NCBI RefSeq assembly: GCF_018309085.1
Contig: NZ_CP070502.1
Location: forward strand, 1,612,001-1,676,000
Direction: 5' to 3'
From: Sporosarcina sp. Marseille-Q4063
GTDB lineage: Bacteria > Bacillota > Bacilli > Bacillales_A > Planococcaceae
DNA length: 64,000 bases
Below, piece after piece: positions 35,590-43,628 of the stretch. Under the pieces are notes generated by a model that did not search any database, was not told where the DNA came from, and saw only the letters and a list, made by a program, of their open reading frames with translations. The translations under genes and the position numbers were made by a program. Position 1 is the first letter of the stretch, and every line of letters begins with the position of its first letter.

Positions 35590-36041
35590 ACCTTAAATGA
35601 ATAACGGACGATCCGACAGACTAGCGTTAAAAGACAAGCCGCGAAAGTTGCAAGGGAGAGCATATTTATCTCAATCATTGATTCTGCTTCCATAGGAATC
35701 TTACACAGAGCCGGATTCTTCAGAACAGCGCCTAGCATTGTTCCCATGACGCCCCCGATGATGCCATTGTAAATCCCATTTAATGCAGCTGGTGCTTTTA
35801 GTAAAGAACCGAATCTCCATCCGATGAGTAACGCAACTATCATCGGAAACAGAAAAAAAGCTCGATCATCTAACAACAATTTCAATTGAAGCGCCACCAC
35901 CAATGAAGATACTGATGTAATTGCCGTGCACATTGTCATGATAAAACGGTCATCGACTAACAATTTTTTCTTATTTAATAGTAAATACACGATTGTTAAT
36001 TCGACTAAATTCCAAATAAATAATATACCGATGATAAGCAA
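35586..36041 (-). CDS. mnxB: MnxB, integral membrane protein
   Basis: 151 residues with four to five hydrophobic helices and a central glycine-rich segment (GIYNGIIGGVMGTMLGAVL). The second gene of the mnx operon; it begins 8 bp after the mnxA stop with a TTG codon. It shares its layout with MnxA (paired helices around G-M-V/M-G-x-M), suggesting that the two come from a duplication or form a heteromer. Function unknown. Confidence 0.75.
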   Translation of the reverse strand: MLIIGILFIWNLVELTIVYLLLNKKKLLVDDRFIMTMCTAITSVSSLVVALQLKLLLDDRAFFLFPMIVALLIGWRFGSLLKAPAALNGIYNGIIGGVMGTMLGAVLKNPALCKIPMEAESMIEINMLSLATFAACLLTLVCRIVRYSFKV

Positions 36042-36049
36042 TGTTTACG

Positions 36050-36469
36050 TCACGCCCTTCTGATTGAAATCGAGATTGCGAGCAAACATAACGCAAACAA
36101 TCCGTGAATGAATATGATAAACACGGACGGCATTTCTATAACCGTTCCAATCATCGGAGCCATTATCCCAATGACCATCCCATTCGTTAACCCAGTCACA
36201 AATGTTTGGTAATCGAATAAAAGACCAAATAATGCGCCTACTCCTAATCCGATCAATGTAGAAATTATCGTAATTAACGTAAAGTGAAATGGATATTGAC
36301 TAATTAGAAGCACGCCGGCAAGCATTGCAGTCATGCCGCCCATTACAATGCTAATATTCATCCCCAATTGAAATCCGATTCGTTTTTTTATCCCCAGTAA
36401 ATAAGCGTAAAAACCAAGGGCTATAAAAATATCTGCATAGATAAAAATCAAAGTCGCAAGTTTAGCCAT
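36050..36469 (-). CDS. mnxA: MnxA, integral membrane protein
   Basis: 139 residues, four to five hydrophobic helices, with the segment GLTNGMVIGIMAPMIGTVIEMPSVFIIF. First gene of the mnx operon, with GAGGTGGAG upstream of the ATG and a sigma-K-like promoter close in front. Function unknown; a membrane role in the mother cell or forespore outer membrane is possible. Identity is by operon order relative to SG-1. Confidence 0.77.
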   Translation of the reverse strand: MAKLATLIFIYADIFIALGFYAYLLGIKKRIGFQLGMNISIVMGGMTAMLAGVLLISQYPFHFTLITIISTLIGLGVGALFGLLFDYQTFVTGLTNGMVIGIMAPMIGTVIEMPSVFIIFIHGLFALCLLAISISIRRA

Positions 36470-36484
36470 AGCTCCACCTCTACA

Positions 36485-36512
36485 TACATTATGGAATTAC
36501 AAATGCGAACGT
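36485..36512 (-). promoter_or_regulatory. Sigma-K-like promoter of the mnx operon
   Basis: On the minus strand CATAATGTA (36493-36485) matches the sigma-K -10 consensus CATANNNTA at every fixed base, and an AC lies 17 nt upstream (36512-36511) as the -35. It is about 16 bp from the mnxA start. The SG-1 mnx operon is known to be expressed during mid to late sporulation from a sigma-K-type promoter. Confidence 0.75.
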
Positions 36513-36553
36513 GACTTGTCTAGGTTCATTTAACATTCACAGTCACTACACCT

Positions 36554-36582
36554 ACCTCTAATCACCTCTCGTACATATACTA
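36554..36582 (+). promoter_or_regulatory. Sigma-K-like promoter of the collagen-like gene
   Basis: CATATACTA (36574-36582) fits the sigma-K -10 exactly; a -35-like ACC begins at 36554 with 18-nt spacing, slightly long. It is divergent from the mnx promoter, with the two -35 regions about 40 bp apart. Confidence 0.65.
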
Positions 36583-36628
36583 GTAATAAGTTTTTTGAAA
36601 TTTAACAGGTTTGGAGGTAGGAAAATAT

Positions 36629-37282
36629 ATGGATGACTGCAACTATTGCCGTGAATGCGACAGATGTAAAGGATCGCGTGGCCCTAGGGGATTTAGAGGC
36701 CCCAGAGGCTATGAAGGCCCTGCCGGTTATGACGGGGAACGAGGAATCCCTGGCCCTAAAGGAGAGCCAGGAAGACCGGGACCTCGAGGATTTACTGGAG
36801 AAAAAGGGGACAAAGGAGATCAGGGACCAATCGGACCAAAAGGCGATAAAGGAGATAAAGGTGATAAAGGCTCAAGAGGTGAACGGGGTCCAAAAGGAAG
36901 TTTCGAATCCGCATACGGCTTCGCCTATACTGAAACCGGTAATTCCGATTCTGGTATTATCGATTTTTGCGAATCAGGACCTTTATGTGAAGTTCAATTA
37001 ACAAACAAAGGTTTAAAGATAACGAATGATGGCGTTTATCAAATCGATTACAAAATCGTCCTCGAATCACAAGTGATCACCTGCACGCCTTCATCTTTTC
37101 AAATCAAGATTAATGATTTATATGATTTATCGTACTCGATGACGGAATCACTCACTTCGAATACGTTGAATTCTAGTCAGCTAGTCAAGTTAAAAGAGGG
37201 AGACGTTGTCATGCTTGTTGCTGATTTACAAGAGCATTTTCATTATAAGTTAGCGACATTGCAAGTTATACAAGTAGGATGA
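36629..37282 (+). CDS. Collagen-like spore-surface protein (BclA type)
   Basis: 217 residues from the ATG at 36629 (TTGGAGGT upstream). Three parts: an N-terminal cluster of four Cys spaced C-x2-C-x2-C-x2-C (residues 4, 7, 10, 13); about 25 Gly-X-Y triplets (residues 15 to about 91) rich in GPR, GDK and GPK; and a C-terminal beta-rich domain of about 125 residues with C1q/TNF-like strands ([33 protein letters not shown]), like the BclA trimerisation domain. Such proteins form hair-like filaments on the exosporium. The Cys cluster replaces the usual BclA-type anchoring sequence. Start of a two-gene operon. Confidence 0.85.
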   Translation: MDDCNYCRECDRCKGSRGPRGFRGPRGYEGPAGYDGERGIPGPKGEPGRPGPRGFTGEKGDKGDQGPIGPKGDKGDKGDKGSRGERGPKGSFESAYGFAYTETGNSDSGIIDFCESGPLCEVQLTNKGLKITNDGVYQIDYKIVLESQVITCTPSSFQIKINDLYDLSYSMTESLTSNTLNSSQLVKLKEGDVVMLVADLQEHFHYKLATLQVIQVG

Positions 37283-38148
37283 CCATTAATCGTGTCAATC
37301 TATCCAACCTGGAATACTATAAGTATGGTGAATACTATATGGGGAGTGAACATTCAATTTCTACATTTGTAACCCAATCGTTGGAAGAGATTCGATTTTG
37401 GTCACGGATTATGAAAGAGCACGCATTCTTTTTAAGTTTGGGATTTACCGCGGATGATACAAAGTTAATACAAGAGGCAAAGCATTACATTGCAATATTT
37501 GAACGGATTGAAGAACAAGCTAGTGAATATAACGAAAGAACAGACCCTGAAGTGATTAGAAATTTTAATATTCAAGTCTATCAAGCAGCAGTTTCTATTT
37601 GGGCATATAAACGAAAAGTACTCGGGCTTATTTTACATTGTCAAATTAACGGAAATAACTTTCCGTTATTAGTTGACCATATTAGCCGGGAAGCATTTTA
37701 TTTTGCTAAACGATTAAAAGAATTAAATGAAGGTAAGATAAAGCCTTTAGCCGATGCAATTATCGATGAGAATGTATTTTTCTTGAAAATAATGGCGGAT
37801 CACTCAAAATTCATAGGGCACTTGTTAGATCCTTCTGAAAGAAAACTTGTCGATCAAGCACGTGGGTTCAGCGAAGATTTCGACAAACTTCTTTACCAGG
37901 CACAAGACCTGGATCATATGCGTCCTCAATCCGAAACAAAACCGCTCTTTGAACAATTTCTTGATCAAAATCGCGTGTCTGTTGTGTCGTTACGAGACTT
38001 CAAGAAAACAGCAAGAGAGTTAATCGAGGAGTGTAAAATAAAAAGCATCATCCACCCTCTTCTTGCCGACCATGTTTTCCGTGAAGCAAGTCACTTCCTT
38101 GAAATTATCGATGCCTTTGATGCACATCTTTCCGCACAAAAGGCTTAA
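37279..38148 (+). CDS. DUF2935 protein
   Basis: 289 residues with two tandem helical DUF2935 modules (residues about 18-145 and 150-285). His/Glu-bearing helices are visible: [56 protein letters not shown] and [14 protein letters not shown], a pattern of four-helix bundles that could bind metal. The ATG overlaps the collagen-like gene stop (ATGA), so the two are translationally coupled. Known only as a domain of unknown function; the position next to mnx suggests a spore-surface or metal-related task (inference). Confidence 0.8.
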   Translation: MTINRVNLSNLEYYKYGEYYMGSEHSISTFVTQSLEEIRFWSRIMKEHAFFLSLGFTADDTKLIQEAKHYIAIFERIEEQASEYNERTDPEVIRNFNIQVYQAAVSIWAYKRKVLGLILHCQINGNNFPLLVDHISREAFYFAKRLKELNEGKIKPLADAIIDENVFFLKIMADHSKFIGHLLDPSERKLVDQARGFSEDFDKLLYQAQDLDHMRPQSETKPLFEQFLDQNRVSVVSLRDFKKTARELIEECKIKSIIHPLLADHVFREASHFLEIIDAFDAHLSAQKA

Positions 38149-38164
38149 CAGAACCCGACCAAAG

Positions 38165-38214
38165 AAAATAGGCTGTCCCCATTCACCTTTAAGTGTCTGG
38201 GAACAGCCTTTTAT
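38165..38214. terminator. Convergent terminator
   Basis: AAAATAGGCTGTcCC / GGgAACAGCCTTTTATTTT, between the DUF2935 gene and the pseudouridine synthase gene. Confidence 0.8.
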
Positions 38215-38215
38215 T

Positions 38216-38902
38216 TTAATGTTTTGTGATCGTAGTCCAGAGATTCCAAGGATACTCATTCGGCGGACGTGATTCGACTCGAATGATTTCTTTCGTTGTC
38301 GGATGCGGAAATTCAAGCAGATTCGCCCATAAAGCGATTTGCTGTCCGGGACGGTTGACATGTTGTCCGTATTTTTGATCGCCGTATAGCGGTGTTCCCG
38401 ATTCGGCTAATTGAACGCGAATTTGATGTGAACGACCGGTATGAAGACGAACCGATAGAAGGCTTAGCCCGTCTGAACTGCGAATCGTTTCGTAATCAAG
38501 AACAGCTTTCTTTCCCTCTTTGTGATTGGCGGAAACAGCGTGCACTTTATTTTTCTTCGTATCTTTATATAAATAATGCTCCAACTTCGCCTTGTTTTTA
38601 TTCGGAACACCTCTTACTACTGCTAAATACTTCCGCTCAAGTTCATTTTTTCGAATGACATCCGATAACCGCGACGCAGCCTTTGACGTCTTCGCAAACA
38701 CCATGACCCCGCCTACTGGACGGTCCAACCGGTGAACTAGCCCTAAGTAAACATTGCCGGGTTTATTATAACGAACCTTTATATCTTCTTTTAATATCGT
38801 TAGTAAATCTTTATCGCGGCTGTCATCCCCTTGCACTGGGATATTGACAGGCTTTTCAACGACGAGTAAGTGATTGTCTTCGTATAGAATTGGGATATTC
38901 AT
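38216..38902 (-). CDS. RluA-family pseudouridine synthase
   Basis: Isomerises uridine to pseudouridine in RNA, probably 23S rRNA. The 228-residue protein has the catalytic motif VHRLDRPVGGVMVFAKTSKAA (Asp in HRLDR) and HTGRSHQIRVQLAESG. No S4 domain, so it is a short RluA-type enzyme. AAAGGAG precedes the ATG. The exact target uridine cannot be predicted. Confidence 0.9.
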   Translation of the reverse strand: MNIPILYEDNHLLVVEKPVNIPVQGDDSRDKDLLTILKEDIKVRYNKPGNVYLGLVHRLDRPVGGVMVFAKTSKAASRLSDVIRKNELERKYLAVVRGVPNKNKAKLEHYLYKDTKKNKVHAVSANHKEGKKAVLDYETIRSSDGLSLLSVRLHTGRSHQIRVQLAESGTPLYGDQKYGQHVNRPGQQIALWANLLEFPHPTTKEIIRVESRPPNEYPWNLWTTITKH

Positions 38903-38976
38903 GGCTGATATTGCTCCTTTAAATTAGTTCATGTATCCCCATTGTAAGGCTATCTGCAGCAGGAAGTAAAATATTG

Positions 38977-40170
38977 CTATTCAGCAATTAAAGCTAGTTT
39001 CTCTCCAACACTTTTCAAAATTACGTCTAGTTCTGCATAACCGTAATAGTTTATGTGGATGAGTCCTTTTCCTTTTGCGGCAAAAACTTCAGTTTCTTCA
39101 TCAGTTTTACGAATTAACAGCGTGTCAAAATCCTCACTTTCCTGCCTCATAAGGACACCTTCACGGTAGCGATAATCGTATCTACCCATCAAATCTTTAA
39201 TTAAGTTTTCATTCATCGAAGGAAAAGTAAGCCTATAAACTTGTGTATATATATACGGTGAATATTCTCCACTGCCATCTTTCCATACCTCATTAGAAAT
39301 GATACCTGATTCATGTGTTTCATACTGAAGCGGCGCAAATGGGCTCCAATGATAATGATACTGATTCAGAATATCTCTGTTATCCTCAACAAAGTATTCT
39401 TCCCGAATTAAGTCCGCATTTTGCTCTATATCGGCTAGGCGTACGAATGGTAGGTCGCTACTTTTCTGTGGCAAAGTTTCAGTTTGATCCGTGAAAATTT
39501 GAATCCAAGGAACGAGAGCACCAACCGCGGCAACTAAAATCATCGATATCATAAAAGTTGTATTTACACGACGAGATTTTTTCCAAGAAGCATGATGATT
39601 AATCGGTCTTCCTTCTATCAGGTGGTTTCTTAATTTACGAATGGAGAAGACCCCGCGTATCATCTTGTAAACTATACCTGAGAATAGTAGTGATGTTGTA
39701 ATATAGGTAATCCCGCCTCCCTCGACCAAGGAGTATGTCGGACCAGCTAGAAAAAACCATAAATAAATCTGCATGCCTATAAGGATTAGACTCAAGATGA
39801 CCAAGAGAATTGTAGAGTTTTTAATTTTATTATCAAATTTTTTCAATGTATGTGATTGCTCGGCTGGATCAGTATGCAACTCTGGTGCATTTAGTTTCAT
39901 TGCTGATGAAAATAAAGTGAATTCACCAAATTTCGTTACATACGTCCATCCAGCTTGTCTATAAAGCTCTTTCTCTTCTTCTGAAATCGTGCGAGTCGTT
40001 GACGTATCAATTCTATATCGCACATCTTTTGGGCCGCCTTTTTCAAAGTGTGCAAATAGCCTTCCAATCTTTTTCAAATGAAGGCCTTCGCTCGCCATAT
40101 CAGAAAACCAACTTTCATGCTCACCAATTTGCCAAAGTTCACCCAGTAACTTTCGAACCTTCTTAGCCAT
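38977..40170 (-). CDS. DUF2812 membrane protein
   Basis: 397 residues from the ATG at 40170; a GTG at 40179 is also in frame. The N-terminal 75 residues form the soluble DUF2812 region (GEHESWFSDMASEGLHLKKIG..FEKGGPKDVRYRID), followed by two hydrophobic hairpins (about 120-180) and another helix (about 205-225), then a large extracytoplasmic C-terminal domain. Its start overlaps the padR stop, a standard pairing in which DUF2812 proteins follow PadR regulators. Function unknown; the pair may sense or answer membrane stress. Confidence 0.82.
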   Translation of the reverse strand: MAKKVRKLLGELWQIGEHESWFSDMASEGLHLKKIGRLFAHFEKGGPKDVRYRIDTSTTRTISEEEKELYRQAGWTYVTKFGEFTLFSSAMKLNAPELHTDPAEQSHTLKKFDNKIKNSTILLVILSLILIGMQIYLWFFLAGPTYSLVEGGGITYITTSLLFSGIVYKMIRGVFSIRKLRNHLIEGRPINHHASWKKSRRVNTTFMISMILVAAVGALVPWIQIFTDQTETLPQKSSDLPFVRLADIEQNADLIREEYFVEDNRDILNQYHYHWSPFAPLQYETHESGIISNEVWKDGSGEYSPYIYTQVYRLTFPSMNENLIKDLMGRYDYRYREGVLMRQESEDFDTLLIRKTDEETEVFAAKGKGLIHINYYGYAELDVILKSVGEKLALIAE

Positions 40171-40483
40171 TCGTATCACCTACTTCCAGAATGTCTCCGT
40201 CTTTCAGCAATGCCTTTAAACGATCATATTCATGACGAAGAGCACGTTCCCCCTCCGCTGTAATTTCGTACGTTTTCCTTCTGCCATCATTCTTCTTTAA
40301 AGTAATAAGTCCTTCTTTTTGCATACGTGCAAGAACCCCGTAAAGCGTGCCGGGTCCCATTTTTATTCGACCGTTCGACACTTCCTTGATTTCATTCATC
40401 AGTCCATATCCATGACTCGGATTCATAAGTGTTAATAACACATAATACATCGCCTCAGTCATCGGCCCGCCAGTGTATTTCAT
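40163..40483 (-). CDS. PadR-family transcriptional regulator
   Basis: 106 residues with the PadR winged helix: TEAMYYVLLTLMNPSHGYGLMNEIKEVSNGRIKMGPGTLYGVLARMQKEGLI and the wing KKNDGRRKTYEITAEGERAL. It likely represses its own operon with the DUF2812 gene. GGAGGTG precedes the ATG. Confidence 0.9.
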   Translation of the reverse strand: MKYTGGPMTEAMYYVLLTLMNPSHGYGLMNEIKEVSNGRIKMGPGTLYGVLARMQKEGLITLKKNDGRRKTYEITAEGERALRHEYDRLKALLKDGDILEVGDTNG

Positions 40484-40499
40484 TGATACACCTCCATCA

Positions 40500-40533
40500 T
40501 GTTATGCCACACGATATACCGTATGACATAACA
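40500..40533. promoter_or_regulatory. Candidate PadR operator
   Basis: Perfect 7-bp arms TGTTATG and CATAACA separated by 20 nt, containing a smaller near-palindrome (CGATATACCG). Located 17-50 bp upstream of padR, where an autorepressor would act; known PadR sites have ATGT/ACAT-type arms. Confidence 0.55.
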
Positions 40534-40588
40534 GTAATTTATGTAAACTGAGTTGTCAATATTCAAATAAAATAATTTTGTCCACAAC

Positions 40589-40630
40589 AAAAAACGTTCC
40601 CCTTTCATCACATGAGAACGTTCATTTTTA
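40589..40630 (-). terminator. Terminator of the signal peptidase gene
   Basis: AACGTTC / GAACGTT within A- and T-rich flanks, immediately downstream of the 40640-41746 gene. Confidence 0.7.
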
Positions 40631-40639
40631 TTCTTAATA

Positions 40640-41746
40640 TCAAAATGGTAAAGCGCTCCGCAATTTCCTTTTTCTCTTTCTTATATACTTTAAGATTCCC
40701 CTTCTCATTTTCCCATCAATCATTGGATAAATGATTAATGGCAAGCCAGGTATGAAGGAAACCACTACGAGGGCTAACCAATAACTTTTCTCTGAAAGGA
40801 AATAAATAAAAGATGCTGGTAAGAACGGGTAAAATAACCCTACCTGAATAGTTGATTCATACGCACCTGGCTGTTGGGCGGTTACAGTATAGGTTGTTTC
40901 TAGTTGCTGGCCTTGTGAGAGTTTTATATTTTTATGGCTTGGCACAATCTGTTTATCTTTCGTTGTAGTGGATCCGATTAATGGAAAGAACCCGCCATTT
41001 TTAAGTTCCGATAATGGTTGCGAAACCTCATCACCGATTTGTAAAATACCAACTTCGCTTCCCATTAAAACACCCTGCCCTTGCTCGGAAACTTCATAAA
41101 TTACATTCATCTTTTGTCCTGAAGCGAGCATTGTCGCGCCCATAATAACGACGATTGTTAAGCCTCCAAATATATAAATAAGCTGCAATTCAATTCCGAT
41201 TTCTTTCTTTTGCCGAATTCGTGAAGACTTTAATTCTCCAAATCCGATTAACACAGCTAAAATTAATGCAATTGCAGGTAATAAAAAAGAATTACCCTGG
41301 TATTTTTCCACCAATAATGACAGATGCCCTAGTTTTGGAATAACAATCGGGGTTTCGCCAATGGTAAAAGCCTTTGCAGCGATCCATTCCCGGTCAATTA
41401 AACCGGTGCCAACATTTTGATCCGTAGAGTCATTGGCATCGCCTTTTGTTATGAAACCTGCACTTTCATTTCCATCCATTACTCGGTGAGCAATCCACCC
41501 TTTATCAGCGAGATTACCTTCTTCTGTTTCAAAAAAGACAATATCTCCGTTTTCTATTATGTCTTTTTCGTATAGATTTTTTATGATCACCATATCGCCG
41601 CGTTCCCAAACGGGGTACATACTATTTGAACGAATTACACTAAGTAAGACCGGTTTTTTTGTAATCGCTGAACCAACTGCTGCAATCAACGTACATAAGA
41701 TAGCAATTGCCAACAATGCATTAAGTATTCTAGTAAATAGCTTCAT
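40640..41746 (-). CDS. ER/SipW-type signal peptidase I
   Basis: Membrane serine peptidase that cleaves signal peptides of exported proteins. The 368-residue protein starts at the ATG at 41746 (GGGGGGAA upstream) with a TM helix, then the catalytic Ser in VIRSNSMYPVWERGD and His in IAHRVMDG: the Ser/His dyad of archaeal/ER-type S26B peptidases such as SipW, not the Ser/Lys of ordinary SipS. Further helices lie near 150-165, 190-205 and 320-350, and the extra C-terminal domain makes it about twice the SipW length. It diverges from a gene for a candidate substrate. Confidence 0.87.
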   Translation of the reverse strand: MKLFTRILNALLAIAILCTLIAAVGSAITKKPVLLSVIRSNSMYPVWERGDMVIIKNLYEKDIIENGDIVFFETEEGNLADKGWIAHRVMDGNESAGFITKGDANDSTDQNVGTGLIDREWIAAKAFTIGETPIVIPKLGHLSLLVEKYQGNSFLLPAIALILAVLIGFGELKSSRIRQKKEIGIELQLIYIFGGLTIVVIMGATMLASGQKMNVIYEVSEQGQGVLMGSEVGILQIGDEVSQPLSELKNGGFFPLIGSTTTKDKQIVPSHKNIKLSQGQQLETTYTVTAQQPGAYESTIQVGLFYPFLPASFIYFLSEKSYWLALVVVSFIPGLPLIIYPMIDGKMRRGILKYIRKRKRKLRSALPF

Positions 41747-41783
41747 ACTATTCCCCCCCACCTCTAGTTTATTGTAAATCCAC

Positions 41784-41884
41784 AGTAGAATAAGCCCTCC
41801 AAAGTAGAATCCAAGTGGTACGAAAGTGCACCATCAAGTAACAAAAGTAGTAGATTGAGTAGCCAAAGTAGAAAATTAGAGTAG
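41784..41884. promoter_or_regulatory. Cluster of AGTAG motifs in the divergent intergenic region
   Basis: AGTAG occurs at 41784, 41803, 41846, 41858, 41867 and 41880, mostly as AAAGTAGA or GAGTAG, between the signal peptidase gene and the secreted-protein gene. It could be a multi-site operator, for example for the response regulator encoded at 46439-47077, but no partner is proven. Confidence 0.35.
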
Positions 41885-42000
41885 ACAAATACCTCCCCAA
41901 AAGCCCACTACAGAGTGAGGATAACCAATAATAACACTCCTATACTTAAGGTAGTTTCAAAACGGCGCGTAGCCTAAAAAATGTAGGAGGAGATTTAGAG

Positions 42001-42609
42001 ATGAAGATGAAAAAAGGTTTACTAATGGTAGTGTTATTGCTAGCACTATCCAGTATTATGGCGGCAATGTCTTATAATAAGGCAAGTGTTACAAGTGCTT
42101 CAGAATTAAAGGTCGTTAATACGAATCAGGCGCTATTATCCCTTGAAGCCAACACCCCTTGGAGCTGGCAAAGTACAGTTGGTGCAAAAGATCATACTAC
42201 TGTTGTGAAAGACGGCGAACTTTTTATCCAATTTGGTAAAGGTATAAATGGAGGTACTGGTGCCGCAGAATTTTACGGACTACAACCAAATAGTGAATAC
42301 CAATGGAATCCTTTGTTTACTCTAAGAAACAAGTCAGCTGAAACAATTAAAGTTACGGTTCGTGCAACCGGACCTTATGCAGACTTGATTTCATTTGCTT
42401 CAGTGAATCAGGGACAAGCTCAGTCAGGGGTTTTTGCCTGGGGAGCCCAAGGGCAATCTTTAGTAATTGATCAAGTAACAAAAGAAACAAAATCAGGTAT
42501 GCAAAACATCAGAAATATTGCAGTAAAAATTAATGTTCCAAAAGGACATGCAATTTCACAAGCGGCATTAATGGGATCTATAATCGTCGAGTCGGAAGCC
42601 GTAAATTAA
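42001..42609 (+). CDS. Secreted protein, probable SipW-type substrate (DUF1102-like)
   Basis: 202 residues. It has a signal peptide (KKGLLMVVLLLALSSIMAAMSYNKA) followed by SVTSASELKVVNTNQALLSLE, the pattern found after the cleavage site in SipW-dependent and archaeal DUF1102 surface proteins (beta strand, then x-A-L-L-x-L). The remainder is beta-rich (LFTLRNKSAETIKVTVRATGPYADLISF), like an Ig-type or TasA-like surface fibre subunit. AGGAGGAG precedes the ATG. Terminator downstream. Function in adhesion or matrix is inferred. Confidence 0.65.
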   Translation: MKMKKGLLMVVLLLALSSIMAAMSYNKASVTSASELKVVNTNQALLSLEANTPWSWQSTVGAKDHTTVVKDGELFIQFGKGINGGTGAAEFYGLQPNSEYQWNPLFTLRNKSAETIKVTVRATGPYADLISFASVNQGQAQSGVFAWGAQGQSLVIDQVTKETKSGMQNIRNIAVKINVPKGHAISQAALMGSIIVESEAVN

Positions 42610-42619
42610 AAAAAACCAT

Positions 42620-42662
42620 AAAAGGAAGAGTCGATGTTATCTTCATCGACTCTTCCTTTTTT
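42620..42662 (+). terminator. Terminator of the DUF1102-like gene
   Basis: AAAAGGAAGAGTCGATG / CATCGACTCTTCCTTTT, 17-bp perfect arms. Confidence 0.9.
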
Positions 42663-42839
42663 GCATTTTCCACACGAATAAAAGAATTATAGTTTGCTAA
42701 TACTAATATAGACAATAAGTATTAGTCTCAGCATAATGAAGAACTGACAAAAAACTCGCTTTAAAGACAAAAATAGAACCGAATCAGTTGCATGAATTGA
42801 CAGCGAATTCAAATTATATAGGGTATACTGATATTTACA

Positions 42840-42963
42840 AGAGAATATTAAGTACGGAAACTGTGATATACGTTCTTTATATGGGCACCTTGGACGTATG
42901 GAGTGATTGGTGCAACCGGCCTAATTAAATTGGACATTCGTCCTATTTAGTTGGGCTTTTATT
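42840..42963 (+). promoter_or_regulatory. Structured leader with terminator before the second secreted-protein gene
   Basis: Between about 42840 and 42963 the + strand can form ATACGT/ACGTAT, GGCACC/GGTGC and, at 42919-42956, a 17-bp hairpin (one T-T mismatch, ATTC loop) followed by TTTTATT. The terminator ends 22 bp before the TTG start of the next gene, so transcription probably passes it only under some condition. A TTGACA (42797) and TATACT (42824) are present but 21 nt apart. I could not match it to a known riboswitch class. Confidence 0.55.
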
Positions 42964-42984
42964 ATGAATTCAGGAGGAGACGTA

Positions 42985-43614
42985 TTGAAACGGTTCATTT
43001 CTTTAACAGCCTTATTATTGTCCATCTCGCTATTCCTTTACCATGGCACCAGTTTTTCAAGTGCCGAAATAAAAAATGGTGCAATATTATCAATTGTTCC
43101 GGAAGAGAATGCTCTCATCGCGGTAACGTACGGAGAAGGTGGAAACTTTTCCGTAATAAACAATACTGCCAAGGCGATTGTTGTTGTGAATGTTGAAGTT
43201 GTGAATGAACATGGACAACCAGTTACTTCCATAGCTCAAAAAGTCCCTTTCACACTCAATCCTGGAGATAGTCAAAAGTTAACCATTAAGGGGGATCCAA
43301 AAATTTTAACTGGCATAGTAATTCAATTAACAGCCCGTTGGAATGGCGGTAGCGCTAGAATCAATTCAATCATTCCTAAATTAGTTGGACAAAGTGAAGT
43401 TGAAGAGTCTATTGAAGAGTCTATTGAGGAGAATTCAGAACCCACCGAAGCTGATGTGGATAATATCAATCAAGATAAAAATAAAGAAGAAAACGTGGTT
43501 GAAGAAGATGAGGAAATTGTTGAGCCACCCATTGATTCTGCAGGAGAAGATGAAATCGTTGATTCAGATACGGATGATGCGATTGTTGAACCAGAAATAG
43601 ATGAAGATAAATAA
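42985..43614 (+). CDS. Secreted acidic-tail protein, probable SipW-type substrate
   Basis: 209 residues from TTG 42985, which follows AGGAGGAG (the ATG at 42964 would place the site inside the gene). Signal peptide MKRFISLTALLLSISLFLYHGTSF, then SSAEIKNGAILSIVPEENALIAV, which resembles the start of the mature 42001-42609 product. A beta domain (GGNFSVINNTAKAIVVVNVEVV..) is followed by a strongly acidic repeat-like tail from about residue 135 (EESIEESIEE, DEDEEIVEPP). The gene is 8-14 bp before the DUF5305 gene. Confidence 0.65.
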   Translation: MKRFISLTALLLSISLFLYHGTSFSSAEIKNGAILSIVPEENALIAVTYGEGGNFSVINNTAKAIVVVNVEVVNEHGQPVTSIAQKVPFTLNPGDSQKLTIKGDPKILTGIVIQLTARWNGGSARINSIIPKLVGQSEVEESIEESIEENSEPTEADVDNINQDKNKEENVVEEDEEIVEPPIDSAGEDEIVDSDTDDAIVEPEIDEDK

Positions 43615-43628
43615 AGGGGCGGTTGAGA

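Noticed and set aside
42840..42963. c-di-GMP-I riboswitch call for the leader
   Set aside because: Only a short 3' portion is reminiscent; the conserved GGGCAAACC and GGGACGCAAAGCC blocks are absent.
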